From Paraspadella gotoi (lineage: Eukaryota > Chaetognatha), in the NCBI GenBank assembly GCA_051294375.1, contig JBJCIZ010000239.1, positions 3,886,402-3,950,401 on the forward strand: DNA of 64,000 nt, in the 5' to 3' direction. How positions within the stretch are numbered: position 1 is the stretch's first letter; every line of letters starts with the position of its first letter. The notes beneath the pieces were generated by a model. The model saw nothing but the letters and a program-made list of their open reading frames with translations. It was not told the origin of the DNA and did not search any database. Positions 11,815 to 26,540 of the stretch are shown in pieces. The translations under genes and the position numbers were made by a program.

Positions 11815-12180
11815 TCTCTATTCCGAAAGCGTCCCATTTCAGTTTTGATTCAGAATTAAAGTCGTTTTTAAATTTAAAGATTATCCTAATGGTTATAGAT
11901 AAAGATTAAATTAATAAGTAGTTTAGGGAATAGGGTTAGGGTGCGTTGATTATGGATTAATGTTTAAGGTTAAAATTAAGAATTAAGGATTAGAATTAAG
12001 GGTTGGGGTTAGTGATGAAGATTATTGATTAAATGAAGCATTTGGAAAAAGAGAAGTAGATGATAAAATTTAGTAAAAAAATTTATTTAACCAATAAGGT
12101 TAAAATTAAGTTTAGGAATCAAAGGAACAGAAACGGGGAGCTTTTGAAAAATAGTGCCCCCTTTTTTTAACCAGGTGTGG
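11815..12180 (+). repeat. TTAGGG-like dispersed element
   Basis: Edges are CCGAAAGCGTCCCATTTCAG on the left and GGGGAGCTTTTGAAAAATAG followed by TGCCCCC on the right. The interior carries AGGGTTAGGG, GGTTGGGGTTAG and similar degenerate telomere-like words. No coding frame. Confidence 0.6.
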
Positions 12181-12872
12181 CCGCCGAAAAGCCGAATGTT
12201 TTTTTGCAATTTTTAACAATTTACGGATTCAAAACCGGAAAAAAATTAACTCGTTGGAGGGGGGGAAGTTTAAACGTATCATATTTTTCTATCATTTCAA
12301 CGAATTGAATCTTTTGAACAAAAACACACACACTCGCTCGCACTTAAATAATTACTAACTTATTCTTATTTTTTTACATTTTGTATTTTTTGTTACATTT
12401 TCATTTTTTTTGGTATTTTGTGTTTTATTATTTTTTTTCATTCTCTCTGATCTCTCTCTCTTCTCTCTCTCTCTCTCTCTCTTGTTCTCTCACTCTCGTT
12501 CTCTTCTCTCCTCTCTCTCTTTCTCTGCTATCTCGTGTCCAAATTTATCGCATTTATGAATGAGTCGGTACTAATTTTTTTCAAATTTACGGACATATTA
12601 GTAATCTTCAGGGTGAGAGCGGAGGGAGGTGTCGGCGTCCCAGCTCCTTTATATTTTCAAATCGTAATGGGGAAGGGGATGAAGAGGGGTAGGGAAGATT
12701 GAGAGAACGCGGAAGTGTAGGAGAATATAATTCAGTAAATAAATAAATGGAATGAATAAATAAACGAAAAAAAATAGTATACTAAGGGTATATAAAATTT
12801 TGTTAGCCGGAAGCCAGGGATTTTTTAAAAGAGAGAGAGAGAGATGAGAGAGGAGAGAGAGAGAGAGAGAGT

Positions 12873-12908
<36 letters not shown>

Positions 12909-13867
12909 AAGAGGATGGTCATAAGAAGAAGTCGATTCAACGCACAGCATCAACAATCTTTCTTACATGTCCAATTTCCCGCCCCCGCGCCATTTATTCT
13001 CTCCTTCTCTCTCCATGATTCTCTCTCATTCGTTACTTCTCTCGTCTCGATCTCTGCTTCTCTTTCGCTCTCTCTGCCGCATCTCTCTCATTTGCCTCTC
13101 TCTCTTCTCTCGTCTCTTCTCTCTTCTCTCTCACTCGCTCTCTCTGCTGCTCTCTCTCTCTCNNNNNNNNNNNNNNNNNNNNNNNNNAACTGCGACAATT
13201 TTACGCAAACGTTTTTAAAGGATGTGGCTTTTGGCGGGAAAGAAATAAATGTTTCGCTTGTCTCTCCGTCTCTTTGTCCGTCCGTCCGTTCGTCCGGCTG
13301 TCAGTCGAACGGTGGGTCCTTCTGCTGTTTTGTCGTTGATTCAGTTTTAAAAGTTTATTAAATTGTCAATTATGGCTTTCATAATTATACGATGATCAAA
13401 CTTTTTTTTTATGAATCTAACCTTTCATTTGTTTTCACAAATTTGGAGTTTTTTTCTAATATCTTTCATTTGTCTTTTGCTTATTATTTTCACTTTGCAC
13501 GTTTACGTCTATCGCCGCCGCCCTTGAACTGGCGCTGCGATCTTTGACCCGAATAATCGGCGCCCTCATCTTAACGTCAACGACAACGACGACGAAGACG
13601 ACGACGACAACGAAGACAACGACCATGAGGTCCCGAGATCGATCCCCAGTGAAAACTATCGCAACGGAAGCCTAACCTTGTAGGCTAAGGCGGAATAAAG
13701 TAAAAACTAAGAGTTCTGTAATATAAATAACGTTAGAGCATCCCTGTGGGATAATGAAATTGAAAAAAAATTTAGATTTTATATATAGTTAATAACATAG
13801 AAGCATTTAAAGTTTATCCTATTACTATAAATCATCAAACGGATCATCAAACGGATTCGGGTAGAGA
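12181..13867. other. Non-coding region with microsatellites and a 25-N gap
   Basis: Holds CT and GA tracts (about 12440-12540, 12830-12912, 13000-13162), the gap 13163-13187, a CGTC-type tract near 13265-13310, and a GAC-rich stretch (about 13580-13625) followed by CCCGAGATCGATCCCC, which resembles a pol III B box and may be a SINE remnant. I see no supported gene. Confidence 0.45.
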
Positions 13868-14665
13868 TTAAAAAAATAAATAAAAAAATATTATTACAAG
13901 ATTTCCAAATTTTTTTGTTTTATAGCTTAAAATTAGCAAAAACTATAAAAATTATGGTACGACGATGATGATGATGATTTTAAAGAGTTTTTCCATTATT
14001 TGACCCACATATCATCGAAATATTATACTTTGTGTAGACAACATTTTAAGGGCTATCTGAATCCGTTCTTAAAAAATAAAATTTTTATAAAAACATTTTT
14101 TCATTGCCTATGCATTGATAAATATTTACATGCTTCAATGTTATACTGTGCTTCGCTAGTTAAAAAAAGTGACAGTAAATATTGATTAAGTATATGATGG
14201 AGAAATGAATTTTATATTACAGAACTCTTAATGATAAAAAGTGATCATTTTGGCCGCGCCCTATTGTAGGCGCGGAAACCCCCGAAACCTGGATCAAGCC
14301 AAGGAACCGTTCCATGGCTGCTAGAGGCGGTTAAAAGAAGTTCTTCAGCCCTCCTCCGTCCACCTTTGCGTATCAACCCTTTTAACGATTCCTAAAGAGC
14401 AGTACGTTATAACTAAAAGTACTGAGAAACATTTTTCAATTTTTGAAAAAAAAAAAAAAAGAAAATTAACGCGAGAGATTTAAGTCGAAACGGATTCATA
14501 AGATTGTGAGATTTGTAAGATTTATGCGACGAAAAATGTATGCCACCCAACATTTTTTTTTCTTCTGTAAAATAATAAACATCGAAAAAAGATGTTGCAA
14601 TACAGCTGTCGCCTCTCTCACGCTCTCTCTCGACCGCTCTCTCTCTCTCTCTTTCTCTGTCTCTG

Positions 14666-14733
<68 letters not shown>

Positions 14734-14792
14734 TCCTTCTCTCCTCTTCACACATTTTCTAATTTTCTTTACTTACTCCCTTTCTTATATTC

Positions 14793-14835
<43 letters not shown>

Positions 14836-14852
14836 TCTCTCTCTCTCTCTCT

Positions 14853-14915
<63 letters not shown>

Positions 14916-15004
14916 ACTGTTACATTGTTACTGTGCTAACATTCACATTTTGAGCATAATAAATCAATCAATCAATCAATCTCTCTCTCTTCTCTCTCTC
15001 TCTC

Positions 15005-15039
<35 letters not shown>

Positions 15040-15390
15040 TCTTTTTCTCTCCTCTCTCCGGATCCCTTTTTCCACCCTCCCTCCTTTCTTTTTTTCCCCC
15101 CCTCTCTTTTTTTCCCTTCATCCCTCCCCGAGAGAGAGAGAGAGGAGCGGTGTTTTTCATTTCTTCTCCCCCCCTCCGCTTAGGTGGCAAATAACCTGCT
15201 CTACAGTTTTTTTTTTCACATTTACTTGAATATCTTCTCTTCGAACCGCGTAGCGCCGTTTCCTGCCCTCTCTTTCCCTCCCTACCTCCGTTCTTCCTCT
15301 TCCTCCTTCTCCTCCCCATCCGTTAAAAGTCTTTTGATAGTTGGACGGTGTAGTTATAATTAAATAAGAAACGAAAAAAAAATGTTTTAA
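13868..15390 (+). repeat. Inverted duplication B, left arm
   Basis: The left arm of a 3.1-kb palindrome. It includes a SINE-body fragment near 14250-14340 (GGCGCGGAAACCCCCGAAACC), the run of Ts and As around 14440-14580, a large CT microsatellite field (about 14615-14910) and a CT/poly-T pyrimidine field to about 15310. The same landmarks appear in reverse complement to the right of the 25-N gap (15391-15415). The Ser/Leu-rich frames here are microsatellite translations. Confidence 0.85.
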
Positions 15391-15493
15391 NNNNNNNNNN
15401 NNNNNNNNNNNNNNNCGAAAACCGTCGAGAGACGAAAATATAAACGTAATAATTTTTTCATTATTTATTTATTTTTTTTTTTTTTTTGGAAAA

Positions 15494-15914
15494 CTTAAAA
15501 CATTTTTTTTTTTTTCTTTATTTAATTATAACTACACCGTCCAAACTATCAAAAGACTTTTAACGGTATGGGGTGGGGAGAGAGAAGGGCAGAGGAAGAA
15601 CGGAGGTAGGAGGGAAAGAGAGGGCAAGGAAACGGCGCTACGCGGTTCGAAGAGAGAGATAATTCAAGTAAATGTGAAAAAAAACCTGTAGAGATTATTG
15701 CACCTAAGCGGAGGGGGGAGGATAAGTGTTCGGGGAGGGAGAGGGAGAGAGGGGGGAGAAAGGAGGATGGAGGGATCGGAGAGGGAGAGAGAAGAGAGAG
15801 AGAGAGAGAGAAGAGAGAAGAGAGAGAGAGAGCAGAGAGAGAGAGAGAGATTGATTGATTGATTGATTTATTATGCTCAAAATGTGAATGTTAGCACAGT
15901 AACAATGTAACAGT

Positions 15915-15969
<55 letters not shown>

Positions 15970-15971
15970 TG

Positions 15972-16037
<66 letters not shown>

Positions 16038-16096
16038 GAATATAAGAAAGGGAGTAAGTAAAGAAAATTAGAAAATGTGTGAAGAGGAGAGAAGGA

Positions 16097-16164
<68 letters not shown>

Positions 16165-16957
16165 CAGAGACAGAGAAAGAGAGAGAGAGAGAGCGGTCGA
16201 GAGAGAGCGTGAGAGAGGCGACAGCTGTATTGCAACATCTTTTTTCGATGTTTATTATTTTACAGAAGAAAAAAAAATGTTGGGTGGCATACATTTTTCG
16301 TCGCATAAATCTTACAAATCTCACAATCTTATGAATCCGTTTCGACTTAAATCTCTCGCGTTAATTTTCTTTTTTTTTTTTTTTCAAAAATTGAAAAATG
16401 TTTCTCAGTACTTTTAGTTATAACGTACTGCTCTTAGGAATCGTTAAAAGGGTTGATACGCAAAGGTGGACGGAGGAGGGCTGAAGAACTTCTTTTAACC
16501 GCCTCTAGCAGCCATGGAACGGTTCCTTGGCTTGATCCAGGTTTCGGGGGTTTCCGCGCCTACAATAGGGCGCGGCCAAAATGATCACTTTTTATCATTA
16601 AGAGTTCTGTAATATAAAATTCATTTCTCCATCATATACTTAATCAATTATTTACTGTCACTTTTTTTAACTAGCGAAGCACAGTATAACATTGAAGCAT
16701 GTAAATATTTATCAATGCATAGGCAATGAAAAAATGTTTTTATAAAAATTTTATTTTTAAGAACGGATTCAGATAGCCCTTAAAATGTTGTCTACACAAA
16801 GTATAATATTTCGATGATATGTGGGTCAAATAATGGAAAAAACTCTTTAAAATCATCATCATCATCGTCGTACCATAATTTTTATAGTTTTGCTAATTTT
16901 AAGCTACTAAAACAAAAAAATTTGGAAATCTAGTAATAATATTTTTTTATTTATTTT
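15494..16957 (-). repeat. Inverted duplication B, right arm
   Basis: Reverse complement of the left arm: the frame at 14413-14751 minus recurs with the same translation at 16079-16417 plus. Near the centre (15494-15800) it differs by many small indels, whereas farther out (16079 onward) it is nearly exact. The 50 bases just right of the gap (15416-15466) belong to neither arm and match, inverted, the junction at about 19630-19683. Confidence 0.85.
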
Positions 16958-16959
16958 TT

Positions 16960-18130
16960 AGTCGGATCTGCTTATCAGCAGATCCCGACTCTATAACTCA
17001 CTTTAATAACTCAACTTTTTCGGTCCGTCGGTCCGCCCCCTCAATATTGTCGGGCACCACTTATATCATGTCAGAACATCGAATTATGATAAATTATGCA
17101 AAAAAAATGATGTCCGTCCGTCCGTCTGTCCGTCCGTCCGTCCGTCCGTCCGTCCGTCCCACCTTAGCAAAAAACACCAATTACTCGTGATTGGATGGAT
17201 GGATTTAAATGAAATTTTGTGTGTGGATAGGTAAGTGTGTGATTGAGCTGAATATTAAGTTTCGATGGAATCGCTTCCGAGTGGAATGAGTTTAAATGGA
17301 AAAAAAAACCAAAAAAATATATTCACTATTGAACACCAATTGCTCATGAGTGGAATGGGCTGATTGACCTGAGAATTTTGTAGTGCGTAGGAAAGTGTGT
17401 GATTGACAGGAATACAAGTTTCGATGGAATAGTTTGATGGAAATGAGTTTAAATGGAAAAAAACAAAAAACCTGTTTTACTAATTGGATTATGCTCTTTT
17501 TCCTTTTATATTAAATGTATCTGCAGGATGTATTAATAAATCAAATAATTAATCAGATTAATTAATCAATTAAGTAAATAAATTAATCAATAATTAATTA
17601 ATTAGTCAATCAATCCGCCCATCCGTCCCATCTTAGCAAAAGCTCCAATAACCGTTATTGGCTGGTTGGATTGGAATTAAATTTTGTGTGTGGGTAGGAA
17701 AGTGTGTGATAAAGCTGGATAAAAATTCGATGGAATCGTGTGAGTGGAAATTAGTTTAAATGGAAAAAACATAAGTCGAATTTACTAAAATCTTTTACTT
17801 ATTTTTAACCATAAATACTCCAATTAATCATAATTGGATGGATAGATTGAGTAGAAATTTTGTGTGTGGGTAGGAAACGTAATGACGAAGCTTGATATAA
17901 AGTTTCAGGGAAACGTACCAGTGGAAATGAGATTAAATGAAAAAATATGAGTCACATTTACTTGAATCTTTTTTATTATTTTAACCCATGATAGATTGAG
18001 ATGAAATTTTGTGAGCGGTAGGAAAGTGAGTGGAAGAAGCTAGATATAAAGTTTTGACGGAATGCAGTTGAAAAAAATTATGAAAAGGTTGAAAAAAATG
18101 ATGCAAGTTAAAAAAATCTTTAAAAGCCAT
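16960..18130 (-). mobile_element. Hairpin-ended dispersed element, copy 2, with internal tandem repeats
   Basis: Inverted repeat at 16960-16990 (AGTCGG-ATCTGCT, loop TATC, AGCAGAT-CCCGACT), then CTATAACTCACTTT, a GTCGGTCCGTCGGTCC tract and a CGTC tract (about 17110-17160). A body repeated about five times follows (starts near 17170, 17340, 17640, 17815, 17990). Each unit has words such as CTCCAATTA, TGGATGGAT, AAATTTTGTGTG, GGAAAGTGTGTGAT, AAGTTTCGATGGAATCG and GAGTTTAAATGG. Most units are 165-175 bp apart; one interval is longer because of an AATTAATCA-rich insertion. Confidence 0.65.
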
Positions 18131-18240
18131 AAGGGATCGTCGCTATTGCATAAAAAAGAGAGAGAGAGAGAGAGAAAGAGAGAGTGAGAGAGAGAGAGTG
18201 AGAGAGAAAGAGAGAGAGTGAGGAGAGAGAGAAGGAGACA

Positions 18241-19608
18241 TTAAAAAAAAAAATCTAAAAAAAAAAATGTTTGAAAAAAATCATGCGTTTATAAATATAT
18301 ATTATATATATACAAATCCACATCCGCGAAATGATTATTTTTTTAAAAGTAAACAAACAAAACACTTAAAACAAATGAACATCGATCTTTCTTTTTTTAA
18401 TAATTTCTTTCCCTTAGAATCTTTCTAGCCCGTTATAAAATTTTAATTTCTGTTGTAAAGAAAATCGCGATAAAATTACGAAAGCTACGTATAAAACAAA
18501 ACGAATTAACCATAATACAATAAATTCTTAACAAAACCAAAACAAACAAGAAAATAAATAAAACAAAAAGAATCAAAACAATCAAAACAAAACAAAAGAA
18601 AAATAGAAACGAAAACAGAAAAGGAAAAGAAAAAAAGAAAACGGCTCTCTTTTCCGAGATTTACCCATTTCTGTTCGTTTATCCCAGAATTTAAATTTAA
18701 CTTTAATATTTAATCTTAATATATTTTTAAACTTATAAACCAATCTCTAATCCTAATCCTTAACCCTAATCCCTGACCCAAACCTAATCTAGAACCCTAT
18801 TCCTAAACCCTAATCCTAAATTTTAGTCTTTAACCCTAATCACTAACCCAAATCACAAAACATGTGCCTCACCTTGATCCCTAACCTAACCTCTAACACT
18901 AACCTCTTACCTAAACCTTTAACATTTACTTATTTACGAATTCAGGATAAAATGGGACGTTCTGGGAAAATAAGGCCTCTTCCTCTTCCTTTGAAAACCG
19001 AATGTTTTTAAAACGACCTCAATTATACGGAAATTAAATATAAAAAAAAATAAATAAATAACTTTTTTTTTCGTTTAAAAAGAAAAAAAAGACAAATGAT
19101 TCGAGGATTTCGGAAAAATTTCGTCCTCGATCTTTTCTTCTTTTTTTTTGAGTCGCGATAGCGATTCAGTTTTGATTGTCTTTTTTTTCCAAAGTAAAAA
19201 AAAAATATACATTTATAAATTAAAAATTTAGAATATTTTAAAAATATAATCATATTATCAAATTATGGTTAAAATAAAAAAATATGACTTTTAAAAAATA
19301 TAGTTTTATATCTTATAACTTATTATGATTATTAATTGATTATTATTTTTTAATAGCTAACCTTAAATTATAAAGTGAATGAATGGGCACTTGTTTTAAA
19401 AACCGATATGAATAATTATTATATTCTAAATAATATACTAACAAATAAGTATAATTTTTATAAATAAATATTATTTTTCTATATAATTTTTTCATTTTAT
19501 AAACAAATAATCAAGGTCAAACACCCGATTTGCACTCGGCCACTGGATAAAGTCGCTCTCCACTTTGTCAATGTCAACCTTGTCTTATACCTCCGCCCTC
19601 AGAAAAAA
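18241..19608 (+). repeat. Direct duplication C, left copy
   Basis: A 1.37-kb block from AAAATGTTTGAAAAAAATC to CTCCGCCCTCAGAAAA, repeated at 19683-21043. It includes a TTAGGG-like element (about 18645-19005) and an AT-rich tail. No gene seen. Unlike the other direct copies, no N gap separates this pair. Confidence 0.85.
18645..19005 (-). repeat. TTAGGG-like dispersed element
   Basis: Left edge CGGCTCTCTTTTCCGAGA with CCCATTTCTG; right edge AAAATGGGACGTTCTGGG with AAAATAAGGCC. The interior is dense in CCCTAATCC, ACCCTAATCC and CCTAACC words, so the TTAGGG-like strand is minus. A second copy sits in duplication C at about 20075-20415. Confidence 0.65.
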
Positions 19609-19682
19609 AAAAATTTTTGTTATTAGGAGATTAAATGAAAAAATTATTACGTTTATATTTTCGTCTCTCGACCGGTTTTCCG

Positions 19683-21043
19683 TAAAAAAAAAAAAATGTT
19701 GAAAAAAATCATTGCGTTTTATAATATATTATATTTAATATATTATACAAAATCCACATTCGCGAATGATTATTTTTTTAAAGTAAACAAACAAAACACT
19801 TAAAACAAATGAACTCGGGATCTTTCTTTTTTTATAATTTCTTTCCCTTAGAATCTTTCTAGCCGTTATAAATTATATTTCTGTTGTAAAGAAAATCGCG
19901 AATAAAATTACGAAAGCTACGTATAAAAAAAACGAATTAACCATAATACATAAATTCTTAACAAACCAAAACAAACAAGAAAATAAATAAAACAAAAAGA
20001 ATCAAAACAATCAAGAACAAAACAAAGAAAAAAATAGAAAACGAAAACAGACAGGAAAGAAAAAAAAGAAAAGGCTCTCTTTTCCGAGATTTCCCATTTC
20101 TGTTCTGTTATCCAGAATTTAAATTTAACTTTAATATTTAATCTTAATATATTTTTAAACTTATAAACCAATCTCTAATCCTAATCCCTTAAACCCTAAT
20201 CCTGACCAAAACCTAATCTAGAACCCTATTCCTAAACCCTAATCCTAATTTTAGTCCTTTAACCCTAATCACTACAATAATCAATATAACATGTGCCTCA
20301 CCTTTCCCTACACTAACCTCTAACACTAACCTCTTACCTAACCTTTAACATTTACTTATTTACGAATTCACGGATAAAATGGGACGCTTCTGGGAAAATA
20401 AGGCCTCTCCCTCCTAAAACCGAATGTTTTTAAACGACCTAATTATACGGAATTAAATATAAAAAAAAATAATAATACATTACTTTTTTTGTTTTAAAAT
20501 AAAGTAAAAAAGACAAATATATCTGAGGATTTCGGGAAAAAATTTCGGTCTCGATCTTTTCTTCTTTTTTTTTTTTTGAGTCGCGATAGCGATCAGTTTG
20601 ATTGTCTCTTTTATTTTCACAAGTAAAAAAAAAATAACATTTATAAATTAAAAATTGAATATTTTAAAAATATAATCATATTATCAAATTAATGGTTAAA
20701 ATAAAAAATATGACTTTAAAAATATAGTTTTATAATCTTATAACTTATTATGATTATTAATTGATTATTATTTTTTAATAGCTAACCTTAAATTATAATA
20801 GTGAATGATATGGGCACTTGTTTTAATAAACGTGATATAATAATTATTATATTCTAATAATATACTAACAATATAAGTATAATTTTTAATAAATAAATAT
20901 TATTTTTCTTATATATTTTTTCATTTTAATAACAAATAATCAAGGTCAAACAACCCCGATTTGCACATCCAGCCACTGGATAAAGTCGCTCTCCACCTTT
21001 GTCAATGTCAACCTTGTCTTATACCTCCGCCTCAGAAAAAACA
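19683..21043 (+). repeat. Direct duplication C, right copy
   Basis: Second copy of 18241-19608, with scattered single-base indels. It ends CCTCCGCCTCAGAAAAAACA and runs into a GA tract (about 21045-21118), then the 25-N gap 21218-21242. The junction segment between the two copies (about 19609-19683) is also found inverted at 15416-15466. Confidence 0.85.
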
Positions 21044-21073
21044 AAAGAGAGAGAAGAAGAGAGAGAGAGAGAG

Positions 21074-21118
<45 letters not shown>

Positions 21119-21242
21119 ATTGAAAGATTGTAGTTAAAAAAAAAAAGTAAAAAAAATAAAAAATTATGTTGGAACTAAAGTTGAGATGTTCAAAAGGACA
21201 TTAGGGGGGAAAGGAGGNNNNNNNNNNNNNNNNNNNNNNNNN

Positions 21243-21984
21243 GGGGGGAGGCTCAGCGTCGGCGAAGGAAAGGAAATTGAAATAAATCGTTTCAAAGAAA
21301 TTTAAACTCACAAAAAATTCCTGTGAAAAAAAAAAAATTACCCTAATTCGATGGGAATTTTCTTATTTGTGACCTAAAGAGTATTATCACCTTTGAATAA
21401 TAAATATACAACAACTGTTTTCTCGCCCGTCCATGAACTAATTGACTTAATAATATATATCTTTTATTTACGAAATAAAATAAAAGAATTCCATTCTTAA
21501 ACTTTAATTAAGGATATAAATTACTGATCTGACGGTTTTCCTTTTGTTTTGTTGGTAAAAGATTTAAGAAAACAAAAAAAAACAAAAAAATCAAGATTTG
21601 TTTTCTTCAAAAACTGATCATAAAACTTCATATTGTTTACAGGAAAAACCGCTAGCTATGCTCTTACTATAAGTTCTTACAAATATAAACATATAAAACA
21701 TATGTTAACCAATAAAAACGCTCTCGCTCTCGATCTCTCGCTCTCTCTCGCTCTCTCCCTCTCTCTCCCTCCCTTTCTCTCACTCTTTCAAAACAAAACA
21801 AAAAATATGAAATGAATATAAATTAGTTGGGCGAAAAGTTAACTAATAGGTTAATAATAACAAACAAAGTCGAAAGCGAAGACCAACGAGCAAAGGAAAA
21901 AAATTGAATTATCATCGAGCGAAAAAAGAAAAGAAAAGAAAAGAAAAAAAATTATTTCAAACAATGTTGAGTGAACTAACGGAA
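21243..21984. other. AT-rich non-coding sequence
   Basis: No gene seen. It carries a short CT tract at about 21718-21785. The frame over that tract is microsatellite translation. Confidence 0.45.
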
Positions 21985-22000
21985 TATTTTACTATTATTA

Positions 22001-22092
<92 letters not shown>

Positions 22093-22106
22093 CATCATTA
22101 TTATTA
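21985..22106. repeat. ATT trinucleotide microsatellite
   Basis: About 40 nearly perfect ATT units, which produce spurious poly-Tyr and poly-Ile frames on the two strands. Two ATC interruptions lie near the right end. Confidence 0.95.
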
Positions 22107-23899
<1,793 letters not shown>

Positions 23900-25948
23900 A
23901 AGAAGAAAGAAAGACAAGAAAATGAAAGATAGAAGCGTTAAGATTGTCAAAATCATTATGAATAGAAAGGATAATAAGTGAAGAAGAAAAAAAAAATGAA
24001 ATTGAGAAAACAACAAAAAAAAAGAAAAATGAAGTAAAAAAAAGAAAAAAAGCAAAAAAGTCATTTTCAAATCTTCTTTTTTTTCTTTACGGCCGAAACT
24101 AAAAATAAAGGGCGGGAAAGGGGAGAGAGAGACGAGAGAGAGAGGAGAGAGGAGAGGAGAGAGATGAGAGAGAGAGAGGAGCAGGAGAGAGAAAGAGAGA
24201 GAGAGACGAGAGCCACCTTTTTTTCACTTCTTGTAAAACTAAAAGGGAAAAAAAAGAAGCGAACTTTTTTTTTTTTAATTCGATCCTTCATAAAAACAAA
24301 ACAAAGTTTTTGCCCATTTATTATTATAATTTACCGCGATTAACCGCATAGAACGATTCCACCGGTTCGCTCACCGACTTCTTATTTTTTACAGTAATTT
24401 TTTACCAGGGATCCCCGTGTAACCCTGACGAGATGCCATCGCCTTCAGTTTGTTTTTTTTTTTTTTTAGTTACAAGAATCATAATGTTAGGTAATGTATT
24501 CCAAAAAAATGTAATGAATAAACTAAGATTTTAAGTTTTTATAACAACAAATCTTGCATTAAGAGTGTAAAATCTTATACAAAAAACTATTATCTATTTA
24601 AAAAATTCGATTCATTTATAAAAATGTATACATTTTATTTTTAATCTGTTTGGAAGTAGTTCCAGACAGCTTTGAAGAACTTATATTTTAATATTAAATT
24701 AACTTTTAATTGTCCTTCCAAATTTTATACTGCAAACAAATAAATGAGAGAGGAAAAACGGTTTTTTATTCTCTATCGTAATACAAAATATTAATTATAA
24801 TGTTAATCATCGCCTTAATAATTTTTTTTCAGCTTCGAGAATCTCATATCAGTTTTAAACTCAGTAAACAAAAAAAACCTTGATAAATGAAAAAGAATTT
24901 TGTAAATGGAACTTCAAAAAGCTCTCTAAATTCGTATCGGGTTACAATAAAATGAGCAGAGCTTAAGGATCAATAAAGTATAATTCAAGAATGCGATTTC
25001 AGACGAGAGAGAGAGGAGAGAGAGAGAGAGAGGAGAAGAGAGAGAGAGAACAGAGGGAAAAAATTTAAAGTAAAAAAACCTGGTTTCATCGTTAAAAGTT
25101 CAGACCGGCATAGAGTTAAAAAAAATCAGAGAAAAAAAACTTTAAAGCGTTTAAATTACACGAAAAATGTTTTTTCTCCTTCTTAACGATTTAACTATTT
25201 TTTTTACCACGCTCCTCATTTCCTGATTTTTTTGTTTCATGCGCGGTATTTTTCTAATTATTTTCTCATTATGTTCTACTTTTTTAAATATATATATATG
25301 ACGTCAATTGTTTGATCGCTAAAAATTCGTGTCTCTTTACATCGGTTATGTTTTTATGGGCAACAATTTTTTTTTTAATCTTTGAAAATTTTTTTTTTTA
25401 ATGAAGGATATTTTTGATTTGTTAGATTTTTTTTCTTCAATAATATACCTTTTCATGCTTTTTTAATTTTTATATTGTTCATTTTTTTAAAAATTATTTT
25501 TATAATTTAAGTAAGTTTTTTTCTGTTTCTTTTTCTGCGCCTCTGTCGGTTGATATTAAATTACTACAAACAAAATTTAAAAAAAAATATCCATTAATAT
25601 TAATATATTAATAAATATTAATATGGATAATTAAGCTTCTCGTCTCCCGACTTTATAATTTGACTCTATTCATTTTTCTTTTTATTATTTCTTCTCAAAA
25701 CCATATCACTTTAATTCTTTTTTCTCTCCTTTTTTTTATTTTAATCTATTTCTTCCACCCAACACACACCTCCCTCTTAAACCCAACCCCTCAAAACCGC
25801 CCCCTCTTCCTCCCCCATAGATGAAACCGTGATAAGCTCCTCTTCCTTCTTCGTCAGGAAGCCCCCAAAAAAGGAGGCGTCGCCGCTCCTCCTCACTCTT
25901 TCCCTGCCTCGATACCGCCCTCTTCTCCGCCAAATCCCCGCCTCCATC

Positions 25949-26184
25949 ATGGCGTATACCACCTCCACCCCACCGACGCCTCCCTCGACTCTCCCTCTTC
26001 CTCTTCCTCTTCCTTCTCTCCACATCTGCCAGTGGCGAACGATCGACGCCAAGAGCGGCTACGACTACGGCGCCAACGGCGGGCGCGGCGGCGGCGCCCA
26101 CGGCGCCTCTATCCGCGCTGGGAACCGTAACGGTCGTCTGCCCAGCTTATCAGACACAGAACGCGGAGTCGGGCACGGTTTGTA
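25949..26184 (+). pseudogene. Frameshifted duplicate of VWC gene exon 1
   Basis: ATG at 25949 corresponds to the start codon at 28693. The first residues (MAYTTST) agree, then indels shift the frame across the signal-peptide region. Near its end the frame reading GHGL enters the TA that flanks the TIR element. It is most likely an assembly duplicate of exon 1 with sequencing errors, not a second gene. Its value is as an independent reading of exon 1 and of the TIR junction. Confidence 0.6.
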
Positions 26185-26535
26185 GTCGGTCATTGCGGAA
26201 AAGTTCAAAACCCGCCAATAAGATGTCACCTTCAGTCGTAACCCGGTTTGCCTCTTCGAGTCAAACCATCAGCTAAAGAGCGTGAGGATGGCCGTAAATC
26301 ACGTTGGAGGACTGGAAAAACCCCAATCGTGGATAGTAGTCTTTCAGCGCAGGTGAACCTAACAAGGCTTCTTCCAGACCTTTAGACGGCTTACAGATCT
26401 CCTCATGCCTCCCGTACGCTAGCTGGCTTTGGGAACAGACCCTTGTGCCTAAAGGTCACAAGCCGATAGCTTTTACTCGTTGAGCAAATATAAGTGGCAT
26501 GCTTATAGGCGGTCGAACTTTCCGCATTGCCCGAC
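26185..26535 (+). mobile_element. TIR element (left-copy version)
   Basis: Same element as 28924-29271: starts GTCGGTCATTGCGGAAAAG after a TA and ends CCGCATTGCCCGAC before a TA. It carries the same inner words with a few indels. It occupies the same position, between exon 1 and exon 2. Confidence 0.65.
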
Positions 26536-26540
26536 TACAG

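Noticed and set aside
14506-14916. Ser/Leu-rich and Arg/Glu-rich frames around 14.4-16.4 kb, including identical translations on opposite strands
   Set aside because: They are translations of CT/GA microsatellites, duplicated by the inverted repeat B.
18700-18990. Interstitial telomere array
   Set aside because: The TTAGGG-like words are degenerate, and defined flanks recur at other loci, so this is a dispersed element and not a telomere or a fusion point.
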